Source: Cristatella mucedo | Lineage: Eukaryota > Bryozoa > Phylactolaemata > Cristatellidae | DNA: 64,000 nt | Direction: 5' to 3' | Assembly (NCBI GenBank): GCA_009760855.2 | Contig: WPIO01000125.1 | Coordinates: forward strand, 675,001-739,000 | Part shown: positions 1 through 59,640 of the stretch, in pieces | Layout: the number at the start of each line of letters is the position of its first letter | Numbering within the stretch: position 1 is the first letter of the stretch | Program-made: the position numbers and the translations under genes | Notes under the pieces: model-generated | What the model was told of the DNA's origin: nothing | Databases searched by the model: none | The model's input: only the letters and a program-made list of their open reading frames with translations

Positions 1-344
1 AGTCATAAGGACGGAGCGTCTCGAACTGCGGATTCGTGCTTGGCTATTTTCTCGATCAGAATAGCTATCGTCATGTTTTGGTCAGACCAGCTACCGCCAT
101 TTTCTTAGTCAGACCAGCTACCGCCGAATCCAGCTCCAGCAAAAAAGGTTACCTAAAAATGGGCAGATGACGCGCACCTACTTTGCTTCAACATATTTTT
201 GATCCATTAGTAAACTTAGACCCCGTATTTGGACCCACAATATGTTAAATCTAGGAAGTATTAGAGCTCGTACAACGTAGAAGTATTTACCGATGGTAGT
301 TGTAGGCAAATAATAATAATATTAGTAATAGTTACTATAAATTT

Positions 345-860
345 GTATAGCACCCTCAGAGAACGTAATCTCTTTCTAGGCTCTTTACACATGCTTTAAA
401 TTAGCATGATCAAATGATTAGTAGTAACATGCACAATGTCAACAAGCATAAAATGGTTGGAGGTGATATGCACAGTGACAACATGTAAAACATGGTTAGT
501 GGTAACATGCACAGTGTCAACATGCATAAACACACAAAGAACGAATCGCAAGAACCCACTAAATGCCGCGATAAACAGGTGCGTTTTAAGCTTCTTCTTA
601 AATGTCAAGCCAGGGGATGTAACGTCAGTCAGGAGTGAGCTCCAGGCTTTGAGAACGCACATACTAAAGGCACGGTTGCCAAAGGATTTGAGGTTCGTGC
701 GAGGCACAGATAAATTGTTTGAGTTAGAAAAGTGGGTAGTACGATGCCAAGCCTGCTGGGCGAGTAGTTCTGATAGGTAATCTGGAGCCAGAGAATGGAG
801 TGAGTTAAAAGTGAATGACGGAATCTTGAATTCAATGAGCTGCTGACTGCCAGGCGAGAC
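345..860 (-). mobile_element. L2/CR1-like LINE, 3' end fragment (family A)
   Basis: The - strand reads as the end of the reverse-transcriptase ORF and the 3' tail. Phrases such as (in + orientation) ACCCACTAAATGC, GGATTTGAGGTTCGTGCGAGG and CCCTCAGAGAACGTAATCTCT recur in the copies at 57925-58330 and 59641-60120. Frames are broken, so it is an old fragment. Confidence 0.8.
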
Positions 861-1304
861 ATTTGACCGCTTGCGGTCTTTCGCGCTTGTCGTGCGCTGA
901 GTTCGCTCTCAGCTTTGTTGCTTCTTCACCTGTTTAGTTTCACTTGAGAACTCCACAGAGCAGCCAGAACGTGCTACTTTGATGCTATCCTTATTATATC
1001 TGTTAGCATTTTAATACGAACGATTATATACCGTACGTATTTACTGTACTTAGTCTTTGTTATATTTATGCGACATGATGTGTCACAAATGCCGACGCAA
1101 GATTCCCGTCGGCGTGGACGAGTTTGCTCGTAGTCACTATATTCCATTGTCATTGAAATCTCGTTGAATGCCAGAAGTGGGTACAATTTGGTGTCTGTGC
1201 TCTATAACCCGTCGCTGTCAGCTTGACAGCAACGTATTTACGCGCTAAGATTTCTTTCAAATTTCTTTTATTAAAGTAAACAAGGCAAAATCCAGGCCGT
1301 CCGA
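860..1304. other. Upstream intergenic, no feature recognised
   Basis: AT-leaning sequence with no coding or repeat signature that I can support. Confidence 0.5.
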
Positions 1305-1510
1305 TTCGACAGCCTCATTTGTGCAGCTGCAGAAGAGTCCTAGCGGCGCTGGTTTGGTCCGGTGGTTATGGTGTTCACCTCGACCGCGGTCAAGGTGAAT
1401 GCATTTGACGTCCGAGGTCATGGGCTCGAGCCCCGTGGCGTATGCAAAGCGCCTGAATAGAGGTTAAGTTCTCTTATTGAGCTAAACAAATGAATTATAT
1501 TTCTAAATCC
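1305..1510 (+). mobile_element. tRNA-derived SINE (family a) next to a truncated SINE b tail
   Basis: 1305-1345 is the tail of SINE family b in - orientation (CAGCCTCATTTGTGCAGCTGC). From about 1350 a family a SINE follows on +: an A-box-like TGGTCCGGTGG, a B-box-like GGTCATGGGCTCGAGCCCC, then the tail GCGCCTGAATAGAGGTTAAG...GAGCTAAACAAATGAATTAT. Confidence 0.75.
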
Positions 1511-1529
1511 GCTTGCAGCGAGCACTAAA

Positions 1530-2095
1530 TGAGCCAACCCGGCTGTAGGGCTTGAGCCGCGGCGGCACACGGGATGCCGCAGTTCCGCGAGCACCCCGCT
1601 TTCGATGAGGGCGCTTTCGATGAGTTCCGCGAGCACCCCGCTTGAGCCGCGGCCGCAGCCGTCGCCGTGAGCTCATCGCCCGAGCGCTCTCGCGGCTGGC
1701 TTGGCGAGCGCCGCACCGAGGTGTTGGCGGCGGCGCCACGTCATAGTCGCCGTTTGACACGCTCGGTGCATTCCTGCCCAGCTGCTCCGCTCTTCTTGGT
1801 CGTGTTGTTGCTTGCAACGCGACACCGACGGGTTCGGGGGGGGGGAGGGAAACTACATCTCATCGGCCGACCGGCGAAGTGGTTCTGGCACCTTCTGGAC
1901 AAACAGATGCTCAGGTTGCACCGACATTCGCGCTGACAAGTGCACCGCAGCGCGGCCTCGGCCAGCCCCCGCGCCGCGGGCAGGCCGGCCGACTGGCATG
2001 CCGGCTGCTCGATCCCTGAGCGCGGCGCGGCGCCGGCCCGCGCGCACCGCTCTGCCACCGGCTCGTAATGAGCGGGGCTGGCGGGACAGCAAAGC
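1530..2095. other. GC-rich block upstream of SCUBE
   Basis: Dense CpG and short internal repeats (GAGCACCCCGCTT and CGATGAG repeated near 1588-1642). Several overlapping frames are open only because stop codons are rare in GC-rich DNA. No protein family is recognisable. It could be an unmethylated island or distal regulatory element. Confidence 0.4.
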
Positions 2096-2223
2096 AGACT
2101 AGTTTGTTAAGCTTTCGTTATTGACCACGTTTCGGTACTCGGTAGCGGCAAACCAAATTAAGAAGCTGCATTCCGTCTCTGTCACAGTACGATTAGAATT
2201 AACTTTCTTTAGTCGCCTCAGCG

Positions 2224-2439
2224 CGATGTAACCGCTGTCTTGCGATATTTTCAACGAACTACGGCGGTGCTCAGCGGGCGCCGGAAGCTCGCTCTTTATG
2301 AAGGCCTGTCGATATGTGTTCGTGAACCCAAACGATGTAACCGCTGTCTTGCGATATTTTCAACGAACTACGGCGGTGCTCAGCGGGCGCCGGAAGCTCG
2401 CTCTTTATGAAGGCCTGTCGATATGTGTTCGTGAACCCA
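2224..2439. repeat. 109-bp direct tandem duplication
   Basis: Unit 1 (2224-2332) begins CGATGTAACCGCTGTCTTGC and unit 2 (2333-2439) repeats it, with no difference that I can see over about 107 bp, ending CGTGAACCCA. The identity indicates a recent local duplication. Confidence 0.95.
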
Positions 2440-2479
2440 TTCTTCCAAGTTGCAACTTCCACAACCAGTTCCTAGGGCA

Positions 2480-3235
2480 AAACCGTCGTTTATGAGCTTT
2501 TCCATCGAAATTGCAAGTATACATACGGGGTTGTATGTCGGTGAGAAGTGGAGTAATGTAGCAGTTCCGACGCTCACAACAGACAAGCCTGGCTAAAGAC
2601 TTTCACATTAATTGCGAGCACAGACAGACAGGAAGACCTGCGAGTGGTGAGTTGCAGAAGTCTACACGGAATGTCACTAGAGCAAGGCGCTACTTGGGTG
2701 TGGTATCCAGGTCTGAGCGGATCCGAATTTTAGCAATGGCACGTAGCGGAAAGTGAGAAGTCTTGGCTGTCGAGCTGATGTGATCTTCTATGAAAGGTCT
2801 CTTTGGAACAGAACACCTAGATTTCACGCAGATGAAACCGGAGATATGCTCGCACAGCCAATTTTGAGCGTTAATGTTTCCAATTTCTGAGTCGTTCTCG
2901 GTTTGCCCATAATTAGTAAGTTGGTTTTTATCGTCATTCGGTCGGAGAAAGTTTGCTGTCATACATGTGCTCATGTCAGCAAGACACGCAATACGCGGAG
3001 AGTTGAGAGAATTCGACGCCCTGGAGGACGCTGGAAGAGATCAAAGCAAAGATAACACTGCTCTGTGAAAAAAGCCTCACCTTCGCAGAGCTGGGACACT
3101 GAAGCTGACGCGTAATAATAGTAAAGACAATAATAATAATAATAATAATTCACTTGATAAAGCGCCCTCAGAGAACTCGGGTGAAAAAAAAAGCGAAAAG
3201 CGGGTGGTACGATGCTTGGCCTGATGGGGGAGTAT
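2480..3235 (-). mobile_element. LINE family A fragment (RT C-terminal part plus 3' tail)
   Basis: The - strand gives the degraded RT region (remnant of ANFLRPNDDKNQL, normally FLKLNDDKTNLL). At 3122-3200 there is (AAT)n, the CCCTCAGAGAACTCGG tail and the CGGGTGGTACGATGCTTGG motif shared with the 59641 copy. Internal pieces are missing and frames are broken. Confidence 0.75.
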
Positions 3236-3332
3236 ATCGTGCCTAGTTTTTATGCTCGCGAAGCAAGATGCGGTGATTCTGAGACGCAGAATCACCGCAT
3301 CTTGCTTCGTGAGCATAAAAACTAGGCACGAT
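3236..3332. repeat. Near-perfect palindrome, two 45-bp arms around a 7-bp loop
   Basis: Arm 3236-3280 and arm 3288-3332 are reverse complements at 44 of 45 positions, with loop GAGACGC. It sits at the end of a LINE fragment. It could be a foldback element or a template-switch product. Confidence 0.97.
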
Positions 3333-3455
3333 GAGGCTAGCGTTAAATTGTGTCCCTTTAAAATCTTGGCAGGTGCTATTTCTTTCCGGGCGATGCTCAT
3401 AGCCGAGACGTCTGCTTTTGGCTGGGTCAACTCTCGGGGTCATAGTCGACGGCTC

Positions 3456-3477
3456 TGCCTCTCTTTCCTTCTCTCTT

Positions 3478-3544
<67 letters not shown>

Positions 3545-3598
3545 TTCTCTTTACCTCCTTCTCTCTCTCTCCCTCTCTCTCCCTCTCTCTCCCTCCAT

Positions 3599-3659
<61 letters not shown>

Positions 3660-3732
3660 CCTCTCTCTCCCTCTCTCTCCCCCTTTCTCTCTCTCACTCT
3701 CTCCTCTCACTCTCTCTCTTTTTGTTTCTTTC
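3456..3732. repeat. (CT)n microsatellite with CCCT variants
   Basis: About 275 bp of almost pure pyrimidine on +. Long open frames in it are repeat artefacts. Confidence 0.98.
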
Positions 3733-4850
3733 CATCCGTCCGGCGCTGCGAGCAGCTCGGGCAGCCGGGCTCCGGCCCCTCGATACATCCGCCGCGTCGC
3801 TCGCATTACCGGCTGCTTTTTCTTTTTCCTTTACCCAATCGCCTTCTCACCCTTGTAAGAACCCGGGCGTCAACAGCTCGCGGCGGCGGCAGCGCACGAA
3901 CTCGGGCCGGGCATGAGTTATTTCGCGCGCGCGCGAACGTATACGCCGCGCATGAATCGTGCGACATTTGACGACACAGGGCAAAGACTCGCCAGCTTAG
4001 TGGAGCGGTGTCGGCATTGGGAGGCCGCTCTCTGATGCTACCTGTTTTCTCTCGCACTTCGCAGCGGCGCGTGGTACTGCGAGACTGCCCGAAGTGTGCT
4101 TAAAAGCGTTTGTGCGACTGGTGCATTACAGGTTCTTGATCTCATATCAAGCGTCCTTGAGTTTAAATTGGTTTTTAAGAGGGACAGCTGGCCGAACAAA
4201 GTAATTTAGCGCTTTAAATGTGCTCCGATTCATTTGACGGGAGCCGTCGTCTCTAATCGTCAGTGCGGCCCCGACCCTGGAGAACGGGCCTCCTCTTCGC
4301 TGCCGTCACTGCCGCCATTGGCTTTTTACGTTTAAGCGGCGGCGCGCGCCGTTTCACCGATGCGCGACCTCGTCTATATAGCATGCTGCAGCCGATGCAC
4401 TTCCGGAATAAGATGCCCACACCTCACGATCCGGGTCGTGCGTTTGAGCCGCGCTGCGGGCGATCTCTTATTACCCGCTGCAAGCGGAAGCGATAGCCGC
4501 TACGGCTCTCCTGCCATTGTGCGATTGAAGCCCGCTATAAGCGAGCCGCCATTTAGCGTCTCCATAACGCGACCAGCGGGTTTCCTTCGCGAAGAGGTGC
4601 GACCGCCCATCGCGAGCGACGGGTGCGCTCCCCTTATTCGAGGATGGTATCGGGAGGGGGCAAGCTGCGGCCATATTCATTCTCTTGCTGGCGTACCCAT
4701 AGGATGCCAATCGCCCCAGACGAGCGCCGGCCAATCGCTACTCCCAGCCGTCGCTCCAGCGCTCGCCTAGCCGCGCGTCGTCGAGCGCTGGAGCAGCGGC
4801 TGCAATGTCGCACTGACCGGGGCCGAATACCGCTCCAACTAAGGTCTGGC
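3733..4850. other. Upstream intergenic, GC-rich from about 4250
   Basis: No gene is recognised. From 4250 the block is CpG-rich with CCAAT-like elements (GCCATTGG at 4313, GGCCAATCG near 4729) and a TCTATATAGC near 4373. Arms 4753-4765 and 4782-4794 form a perfect 13-bp stem. It may be a second CpG-island promoter, but no coding sequence can be tied to it. Confidence 0.35.
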
Positions 4851-5080
4851 GCCGCCGCCGCCGCCGCCGCGCTAGACCGCCCGGCAGAAGCGCTGGGCGG
4901 CCACCTCGCTTGGCAGAAGCTCCGGGCGTAAGTGCCGGGCAGGAGCGCAGGGCGGGGCCGCCGCCGTCCGCCCAGCGCTCCGTGGCTGTCGCAGCCGACC
5001 CTACAGAGCGCTGCCTACATCCGACCGCGTCGCCGGGCTCCGCACTGCGGCAGCAGCAGGGCGGCGGCAGCCGCAGAGCT

Positions 5081-6729
<1,649 letters not shown>

Positions 6730-7330
6730 AACGTGGAACAGTTTTCTGTAGCTTTTACATGGAAGAGTGTCCTGTGCTCAAAAGTTTGTTGTGAACGTCG
6801 CAGCTGCCACATTAATTACACCGCAGCTCTCACCGACCAGCAATTGGTCCTCATAATGCCTTGCATCGAACTCGAGGTTCTGTTACTCACTTTTAGATCC
6901 TTTCATTCTGCTCTGGAATACTATCCGAAATACTTCTTAGTCAGGCTGCACAGGGCATCACACACTCTTCTGACTCTGGTCGCCTGCCTGCACCTCTAAC
7001 CAAGCTAAGCCTTTTGGAGACCGCGCCCTAAGCTCGTGTGCTCCCAAAGCCTGGAACTCACACCCAAGTGAAATCACAGAATTCCCTAACATGACATAAA
7101 AACACTGTAAACTCACCGGTTCCTCACAGCATTTGCTGGGTCTGAGTGCATTTTCCTGTTTGTGCTCGCGCGTGCTGACATCTGCGCGTGGTATAGCTAA
7201 CGAATTGACATGCTTTCATGATAGAATATTTAATTGCTATAAAAAAGAGATCAAATTCCTTTGGGACGCATATACATGTCTTACTATTCTTAGTATTCGC
7301 AATTGTGGCAAAGCTTTCAGACAACGCTTG
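6730..7330 (+). mobile_element. LINE family A fragment, degenerate
   Basis: The + strand frame CCERRSCHIN...LEVLLLTFRSFHSALEYYP is a decayed copy of the C-terminal RT segment seen on the - strand at 60000-60300 (CRERRSWHITP...FKVLSLTFTSLHSLAPAYL). Sequence resembling the rest of that ORF continues to about 7200. Confidence 0.7.
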
Positions 7331-8610
7331 AATTGAACGACTGTGGAAGGACGCGGAGTAGCTATTGTTTCGTTACAAGTTCTGCCTAGCGCTTACGGCA
7401 ACAAATTGGATGGCCGCTGAAAGTACCAAACATTTGGCGGCATTATGTATACGCCCGCGTTTGTGAATTCAAATTTTTTTTAATTGGATTTCAAATTGAT
7501 GCTTAATTTTCTGCGAATCGTTCAATGACAGAAGTCAGGCTAAATCTCTGAAATATTTATTATTTATTATTACTTGTTTAGTAACTGCGGCACATTTTGA
7601 ATTACCGGGCGCGTGACAGTGCGATTTAGCCATCAGCCATATTTATGAAGCGAAAAATAGCTCGAGGAGAAATTGTAGTACCAGCGAAAAACAGACTTTA
7701 ATGTCGTATAGCCCTCTTGAAGTTAAACCCGGTATATTAAGACACGGAAGGCAGTTGTTCCACAACTCAGCCACCACTCGAGATTCGACCCTGAAAAAGA
7801 AATCGCGCGGGCAAAAATAAGAAATTGGGTGCTACGATTAGGCGGAGCGCTAGCATGCGATGCGCGATTAATTTCGCGCCACCACTCCCTCTACCCCGCT
7901 CGCGGCTCTGAAGGTGGCGGCGTCTTCGCCTTTGGGTCGTCAAGTCGGTAGACTCGCACTGCCGCGGAGGTTACAAAAAGACGTGACGGCATCGCCACGA
8001 TTAATGGGATGCCGCAAGACTAGCGGCATATTAGTGCGTCGACGCGGTCGGCTCTGGAGCGCATCGCTCGAGCGGCGGCTGCGACACAGCTAGGTGCAAG
8101 TTCATTGGTGTCCGGCTCACAGTTTGAAAGCTACTGAGAGCGAGGCTCGTCGGATGCAAGCGGACAGCGCAACTCCAACTGTGACTACTAATGATAATAG
8201 ATTCGTGTAGCAGAGAGAACTCATTTTACATAACGCTGCGATGGAAGCGTTCGACTGTCGCCCTGAGCTGCCGCTCAGCGCTCGGCGAAGAAGAGCCGAG
8301 AGCGACTGCGCGCGCGCAGCGCAGCCAAGCAGAAACTGAATCGCGAACGCTTCGACGAATTCGCCCGAATGCGTCTAGCTCCCCTCGAGGACGCGTTGAG
8401 GCCCGAGCTCAAAGACGGTTACGGCTGTGCTAGAAAGCGTAAAGCGGCAGGGCGGAAATCTGGCTTCCGATTTCCGATCGGCAGTCGGACGTTTTCAACT
8501 CTCGACATAACTGTCGGAGCCCGGTGCTGTGTGCTGAGGTAAGCCGTTGTTGACCGGCGCTTCCATATAATAAGCGTCAATAACTGCAAGATAAGTGCAC
8601 ACGCTTACCA
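7331..8610. other. Upstream intergenic, no gene recognised
   Basis: AT-rich to about 7700, then GC-rich from 7800 to 8560. Contains a degenerate repeat tail with a GCGCGAT-type stretch. No coding signature is supportable. Confidence 0.4.
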
Positions 8611-8617
8611 TTTTCTG

Positions 8618-8619
<2 letters not shown>

Positions 8620-8652
<33 letters not shown>
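8620..8652. repeat. (TA)n microsatellite
   Basis: Sixteen TA units followed by (CTTG)3. Confidence 0.98.
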
Positions 8653-8654
<2 letters not shown>

Positions 8655-8839
8655 TGCTTGCTTGCTTTACATGCAAGACTTTTCTGCCTCCCGTATAGCG
8701 CGACACAGAATGTTTCACAAAGCCCGAAGCTAGCCTCTCCTCAGGTAGGGAACAATACAGCTGTAGTAAAAGTGTGTTGCTTTCAGATGGAGAGGAAGAA
8801 AAGATGATAGAGCTAATAGAAAGAAGGGAGTGAGAAGAA

Positions 8840-9110
<271 letters not shown>

Positions 9111-9559
9111 GGCGAAAGAGAATGCGACAGAGATAGCTGCGTAGACTGTGTGTGTCAGAGACAGCGGGCCATCGAAGCTGTCGGGTATCGATGGCTCGCC
9201 GATAAGTGACCAATGTGAAAGCAGCTTGCAGATTGCGCATTTATAGACATCCCGAACGCTTCGGCGTCGCTCTGCAGAAACGCAGCTAAGATCACCAGCA
9301 AGCGTTTCGGTTCGGGGAGAATGCTAACAGGATTTTGAGGCTTCTTGGTTGGTTAGCCACGTCAAACCGACGAAGCAGACGTAGCAGCTGTCGCCTCGGA
9401 CGAATTGAACCGTGCGCTTCTGTCGCTAGCGACGAGTCTCGCAACGCAACCAGCTTGGAGTGTCCGAGCCAGTAGGCGCAGTGCGAGCACTTGAATGGCT
9501 CAAATGAAGGCGATTAGAATTAAAAGCGATCGCGTAGAAATTGCCAATCAACAGCCTGT
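9111..9559. other. Upstream of SCUBE promoter block, nothing recognised
   Basis: Mixed composition. No coding or repeat signature that I can support. Confidence 0.4.
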
Positions 9560-10390
9560 AAGTCAAGGCGTTTAAAAAGAAAACGTGGTGCGTGTACTCG
9601 TAGGCGGCGGCATCGGCGTGCAGACCTCAGTCGGCGGAGAGCGAAAGGAGAAAGTCACGCTAAATCTCCGGAAACGCGCTGCTGACGAAACCCCTTTCTC
9701 GGTGGCAGCGCACAGGAAGCAGGCGGCGCTGCTCCGAGAGAGACGGCGCAAGGCTGAAACGGCCGGTCGCTCCGTCGCAGCAAGCACCCGCTGGCTGCTG
9801 GACGGTTTGCTTTAAATAAAGCGGAATCTCGCTGCGCTCACTAGTCGTACGAGCGATAGCCCAGTTGAAGGGCGCGGTGACGCGGCTAGCCGGCTGGTCG
9901 CAGTAAGCCCGCCGCCTGCGCCGCAACGCCCACTCCGCGATAGCTCGCGCGTTCGCCTTAGCTCGGCCGCCGCCGAGGTCCGCCCACCTAGTCGAGCCCA
10001 TCCGGGTCCCGGGCGAGCGGCGGCAGCGCCCGGAGCCACAAAGATAACAAAGCAGCAGCAGCAGCGTGCGGCGGCAGGCAGGAGGCAAGGGCTCGTAAGG
10101 CGGCGCCCGCTTCCAAATTCGCCTGTCGGCGAACGCGCGAGCTAGGCGTGCGCGCCCGGCGAGGTGCTTCGACAGCGCCCTCTGTTGACGTATTCGAAGC
10201 GCCCACCGGCCTCGGCTAGCCAGTCGAGCCGCGGCCGCCGATCGGATACTTCGGCGTCGTGCCAGCGCAAGCGTGCGAACGGTTTTCCTCGTGAGTTGCG
10301 GTTTCTCTCGGGCCGCCGCTCTCTCCCTCGAGAGCTCGCTCGCCGCGCCGGCGCGCGGTGCGCCTCGTTGTCGCTACTCCTCCGTCACCG

Positions 10391-10430
<40 letters not shown>

Positions 10431-10442
10431 CTGCAGCCAGCC
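9560..10442 (+). promoter_or_regulatory. SCUBE: GC/CpG-rich 5' flank, probable promoter and 5' UTR of SCUBE
   Basis: This block, rich in CpG, runs up to the start codon and has no TATA box at a useful distance. That suits a CpG-island type promoter with dispersed initiation. The last part holds a (CCG)n tract at about 10392-10429, 14 bp before the ATG, which would lie in the 5' UTR. The transcription start cannot be placed from sequence alone. Confidence 0.4.
10392..10429 (+). repeat. (GCC)12-13 trinucleotide tract in the SCUBE 5' UTR
   Basis: About 12-13 uninterrupted GCC/CCG units just upstream of the ATG. In mRNA it would form a GC-rich hairpin able to slow scanning. In the open upstream frame it reads as poly-Arg. 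Confidence 0.95.
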
Positions 10443-56852
<46,410 letters not shown>

Positions 56853-57096
56853 ACCATTCATGAGCAGCCGTTGGCAGAAGTTTAACGAAGGCAACGGCTT
56901 GTTGAGCCGAAAAACCTAATGCACTGCGTGCCTCGCTGTAGCTCTAATGCAATTTCTCGCAGCCGCCCCCCCCCCCCCGGTTGGATTTCTTCGTTGGATG
57001 TTGCAATGAACGCACAGGTACTGTGATCAGATGCTCGTGCAGGTGCCTCTTCCTGGCTACGAGGCGTCAATTCGCGTTGCCCGGTAACTTAAAGTA

Positions 57097-57102
57097 AATA
57101 AA
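57097..57102 (+). terminator. SCUBE: AATAAA polyadenylation signal
   Basis: Canonical AATAAA 245 bp after the SCUBE stop, in an AT-rich stretch (AAATTTAATTTATTTAG) and followed by moderately GT-bearing sequence. It gives a 3' UTR of about 260-280 nt. No earlier AATAAA lies between the stop and this site. Confidence 0.65.
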
Positions 57103-57924
57103 ATTTAATTTATTTAGTCAGAAGGATAATGCACATGCGCACAGATACGAGCTGCCGAAGAGCAATGCCACTGGACGTAGGAGGTTAAGTAGGTCATGCG
57201 AGGTCAAGGACGTATGCAGGTAGGAGAGGAAGCATTGCTCCGTTTAAATATAGCTATATATTCATATCTACACAGTTCCGGTGTCAGTGCTATCGCTTTT
57301 AATGCTCCACTCTTAGAGCACTAGTGTGAGTTATGCTTGCTACATTTTCGTCACGAAAACACACATATCCGAGACTAAATAATAGATGAAATATATCGAC
57401 GAGTTTCTTCGAGATAGAGAATTGCACTATTAAACACCTTTAATGTTTTGCCCTCTGTTATACAGTGTTTTCGTAATCTCTTACGCCTAAGCTACGTGGT
57501 GCAAAATAGCAATTTTTACCCAAAACGTTACTTCTGAATGGACTACTTCTCTATTAAACTCTACTTCTTAACTCTACATGGATATTTTGAAATTCTCCAC
57601 TTTTGCAGGTAGGCACATTCCGGATGTCAGAATCACATTTATAGCCACTTTTGCGTGGCTACCCAATGTAGTGAGGGTTTGGCGGACACCAAATTATAGA
57701 GTAGCATCCATAGAAGTGTACCAGCACAGGTGCATTAAACGACCATTTTTGCTTGTTTTACTGGAGAATAAAAGTGCAGTGAATAGCTATATTTGACTTA
57801 AAAGACATCACGAGCTTGCTTACACCCATAAAAATGCGTTTTGTTTCTTTTATGGGCACTTTATCAAGACAATCGAAAGAAGGACTCCGTGAAAGCGTCT
57901 CTTAAGATGTGTTGTGCCTTCAAA
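57103..57924. other. Downstream of SCUBE, nothing recognised
   Basis: AT-rich sequence without a gene or repeat signature. Confidence 0.5.
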
Positions 57925-57958
<34 letters not shown>

Positions 57959-58540
57959 GCACTTGATAAAGCGCCCTCAGAGAACTCAATCTCTTTCTAG
58001 GCGCTTTACATTTGCTGCAAAGGGAAATGTAATTGAATGGTGAGTAATATGATGCTTGATAAACAAACAACATGAATAACCTGCTTAGGGGTGACATACA
58101 CAGGGTCAGCATGCAAATGTGGTTAGTGGCAGCATGCACAGTGTCAGCACGCATAAGCACATCAAGGACGAATCACAGGGACCCACTAAATGCTGTCCTA
58201 AATAGGTGTTTTTAAGTTATTTTTAAATGTGGTCAGGTCAGGGGATGTTGTGATGCAAGCCGGGAGGGAGTTCCAGGCTTGATGCTCAGCCTAGTAGGGC
58301 AGTAGAACTGATAGGTAGGCTGGAGCCAAAGAATGAAGGAACCTAAAAGTCTGTGACAAACCCAAACTTGAAACTTATGAAGTTGTGGTGAGGTTTTAGA
58401 GGTCAATTTAGATTTGGTATCAATGTGTAAACAGACCCGAATCGAATTTCAGAAACTTTATGGAGGTGAAAGTAGGCAGACTTGACTTCGGAACTGATTA
58501 ATAATTTAATATTGTACGGCTATCAATTTTTCAAGCTGTA
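57925..58540 (-). mobile_element. LINE family A 3' fragment
   Basis: (AAT)n at 57927-57958 marks the 3' end, then GCCCTCAGAGAACTCAATCTC and TTTGCTGCAAAGGGAAATG, then decayed RT C-terminus (GGTAGGCTGGAGCCAAAGAA). Confidence 0.88.
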
Positions 58541-58605
58541 AATCTTCAGAGAATGCAAAGTGTATTTGGCAAAGGGCAAAGGGAAAAAAGAATTGACTTG
58601 CTCCT

Positions 58606-58606
<1 letters not shown>

Positions 58607-58680
<74 letters not shown>
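58607..58680. repeat. (CT)n microsatellite
   Basis: About 33 CT units followed by CTTTCTTT. Confidence 0.98.
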
Positions 58681-58681
<1 letters not shown>

Positions 58682-58884
58682 GGAGCTCGAATTAGGCTTC
58701 CAACTTGACATTTTTCCTGACAAACCTCTAGGAAAAATAATAAATATGAATAATCGGATGATCTTTTCAATTTAATTTCTCCAATTTTACTACTGATTTC
58801 GTAAAGGAGCTTCAGTGGTTATTTTTGGCTTTTTGAAGCTACAGAAGGATGTAGGCATACGTGTGTGTATGTGTATTGATACCT

Positions 58885-59030
58885 GTATAATAATAATCAT
58901 ACATTTGATATAGTGCCCTCAGAGAACTCAATCTCTTTCTAAACACTTTATATTTGCTGCAAAGGAAGCACGATCGAATGGTTAGTGGTAGCATGCTCAA
59001 TGACAACAAGCATAACATGGTTAGGGTAGT
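58885..59030 (-). mobile_element. LINE family A 3' tail fragment
   Basis: AATAATAATCATACATTTGA, GCCCTCAGAGAACTCAATCTC and TTTGCTGCAAAGGAAGC. Confidence 0.85.
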
Positions 59031-59159
59031 ATACAGAGATTTACAGCACATGTATGCGTGTATATACGTACATGTAACTACTGTTGCACAACGTGTCCTA
59101 CATTTTGAGCAAAGTGCAGGAAGAGCTTCGAAGAGCTAATAATATCCTCAAAGCTTCCA

Positions 59160-59640
59160 CGGACCATTAATTATATTATTACACGGTAATCTGGATTACA
59201 GATGAAACCGTAAATATAAAAATGTTTATGATAATAGGGTATTATAGAGCACTCCGTGAGAACAAAATCTCTTTCCAGGTACTTTCCATACGCTGAAAAG
59301 GAAGCAGATCAATTAATAAGCTATGCCGTACACAATAAAAGAACATCCAGGAACCAGTGAAGAAAATTATCTCTGACTGGATAAATCCTTCCTGCGGGGA
59401 ACACGTGGGGTATTAACTTCTTTTGAATTTAAAAAAATAAGCAGATGATATGGTGTCAGACAGTGTTGAGTTCCAGGCTTGGGAGCACAGGAACTGATGT
59501 CACGGTCTCCAACGAATTTAAAGTTTGATAAAGGCAAAACTATAAGAGTCAGAGGAGCAGGAGATGCAACGTGATGTATTTTTGGGAAATATTTCAGATA
59601 CGTAGGCCGGAGCAAGAGAATTGAGGAGCCGTAAGGTCTG
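59160..59640 (-). mobile_element. LINE tail-like fragment, divergent
   Basis: AGAGCACTCCGTGAGAACAA, AATCTCTTTCCAGGTACTTTC and CAGGCTTGGGAGCACAGGAA point to an older, diverged member of the family A type. Confidence 0.65.
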
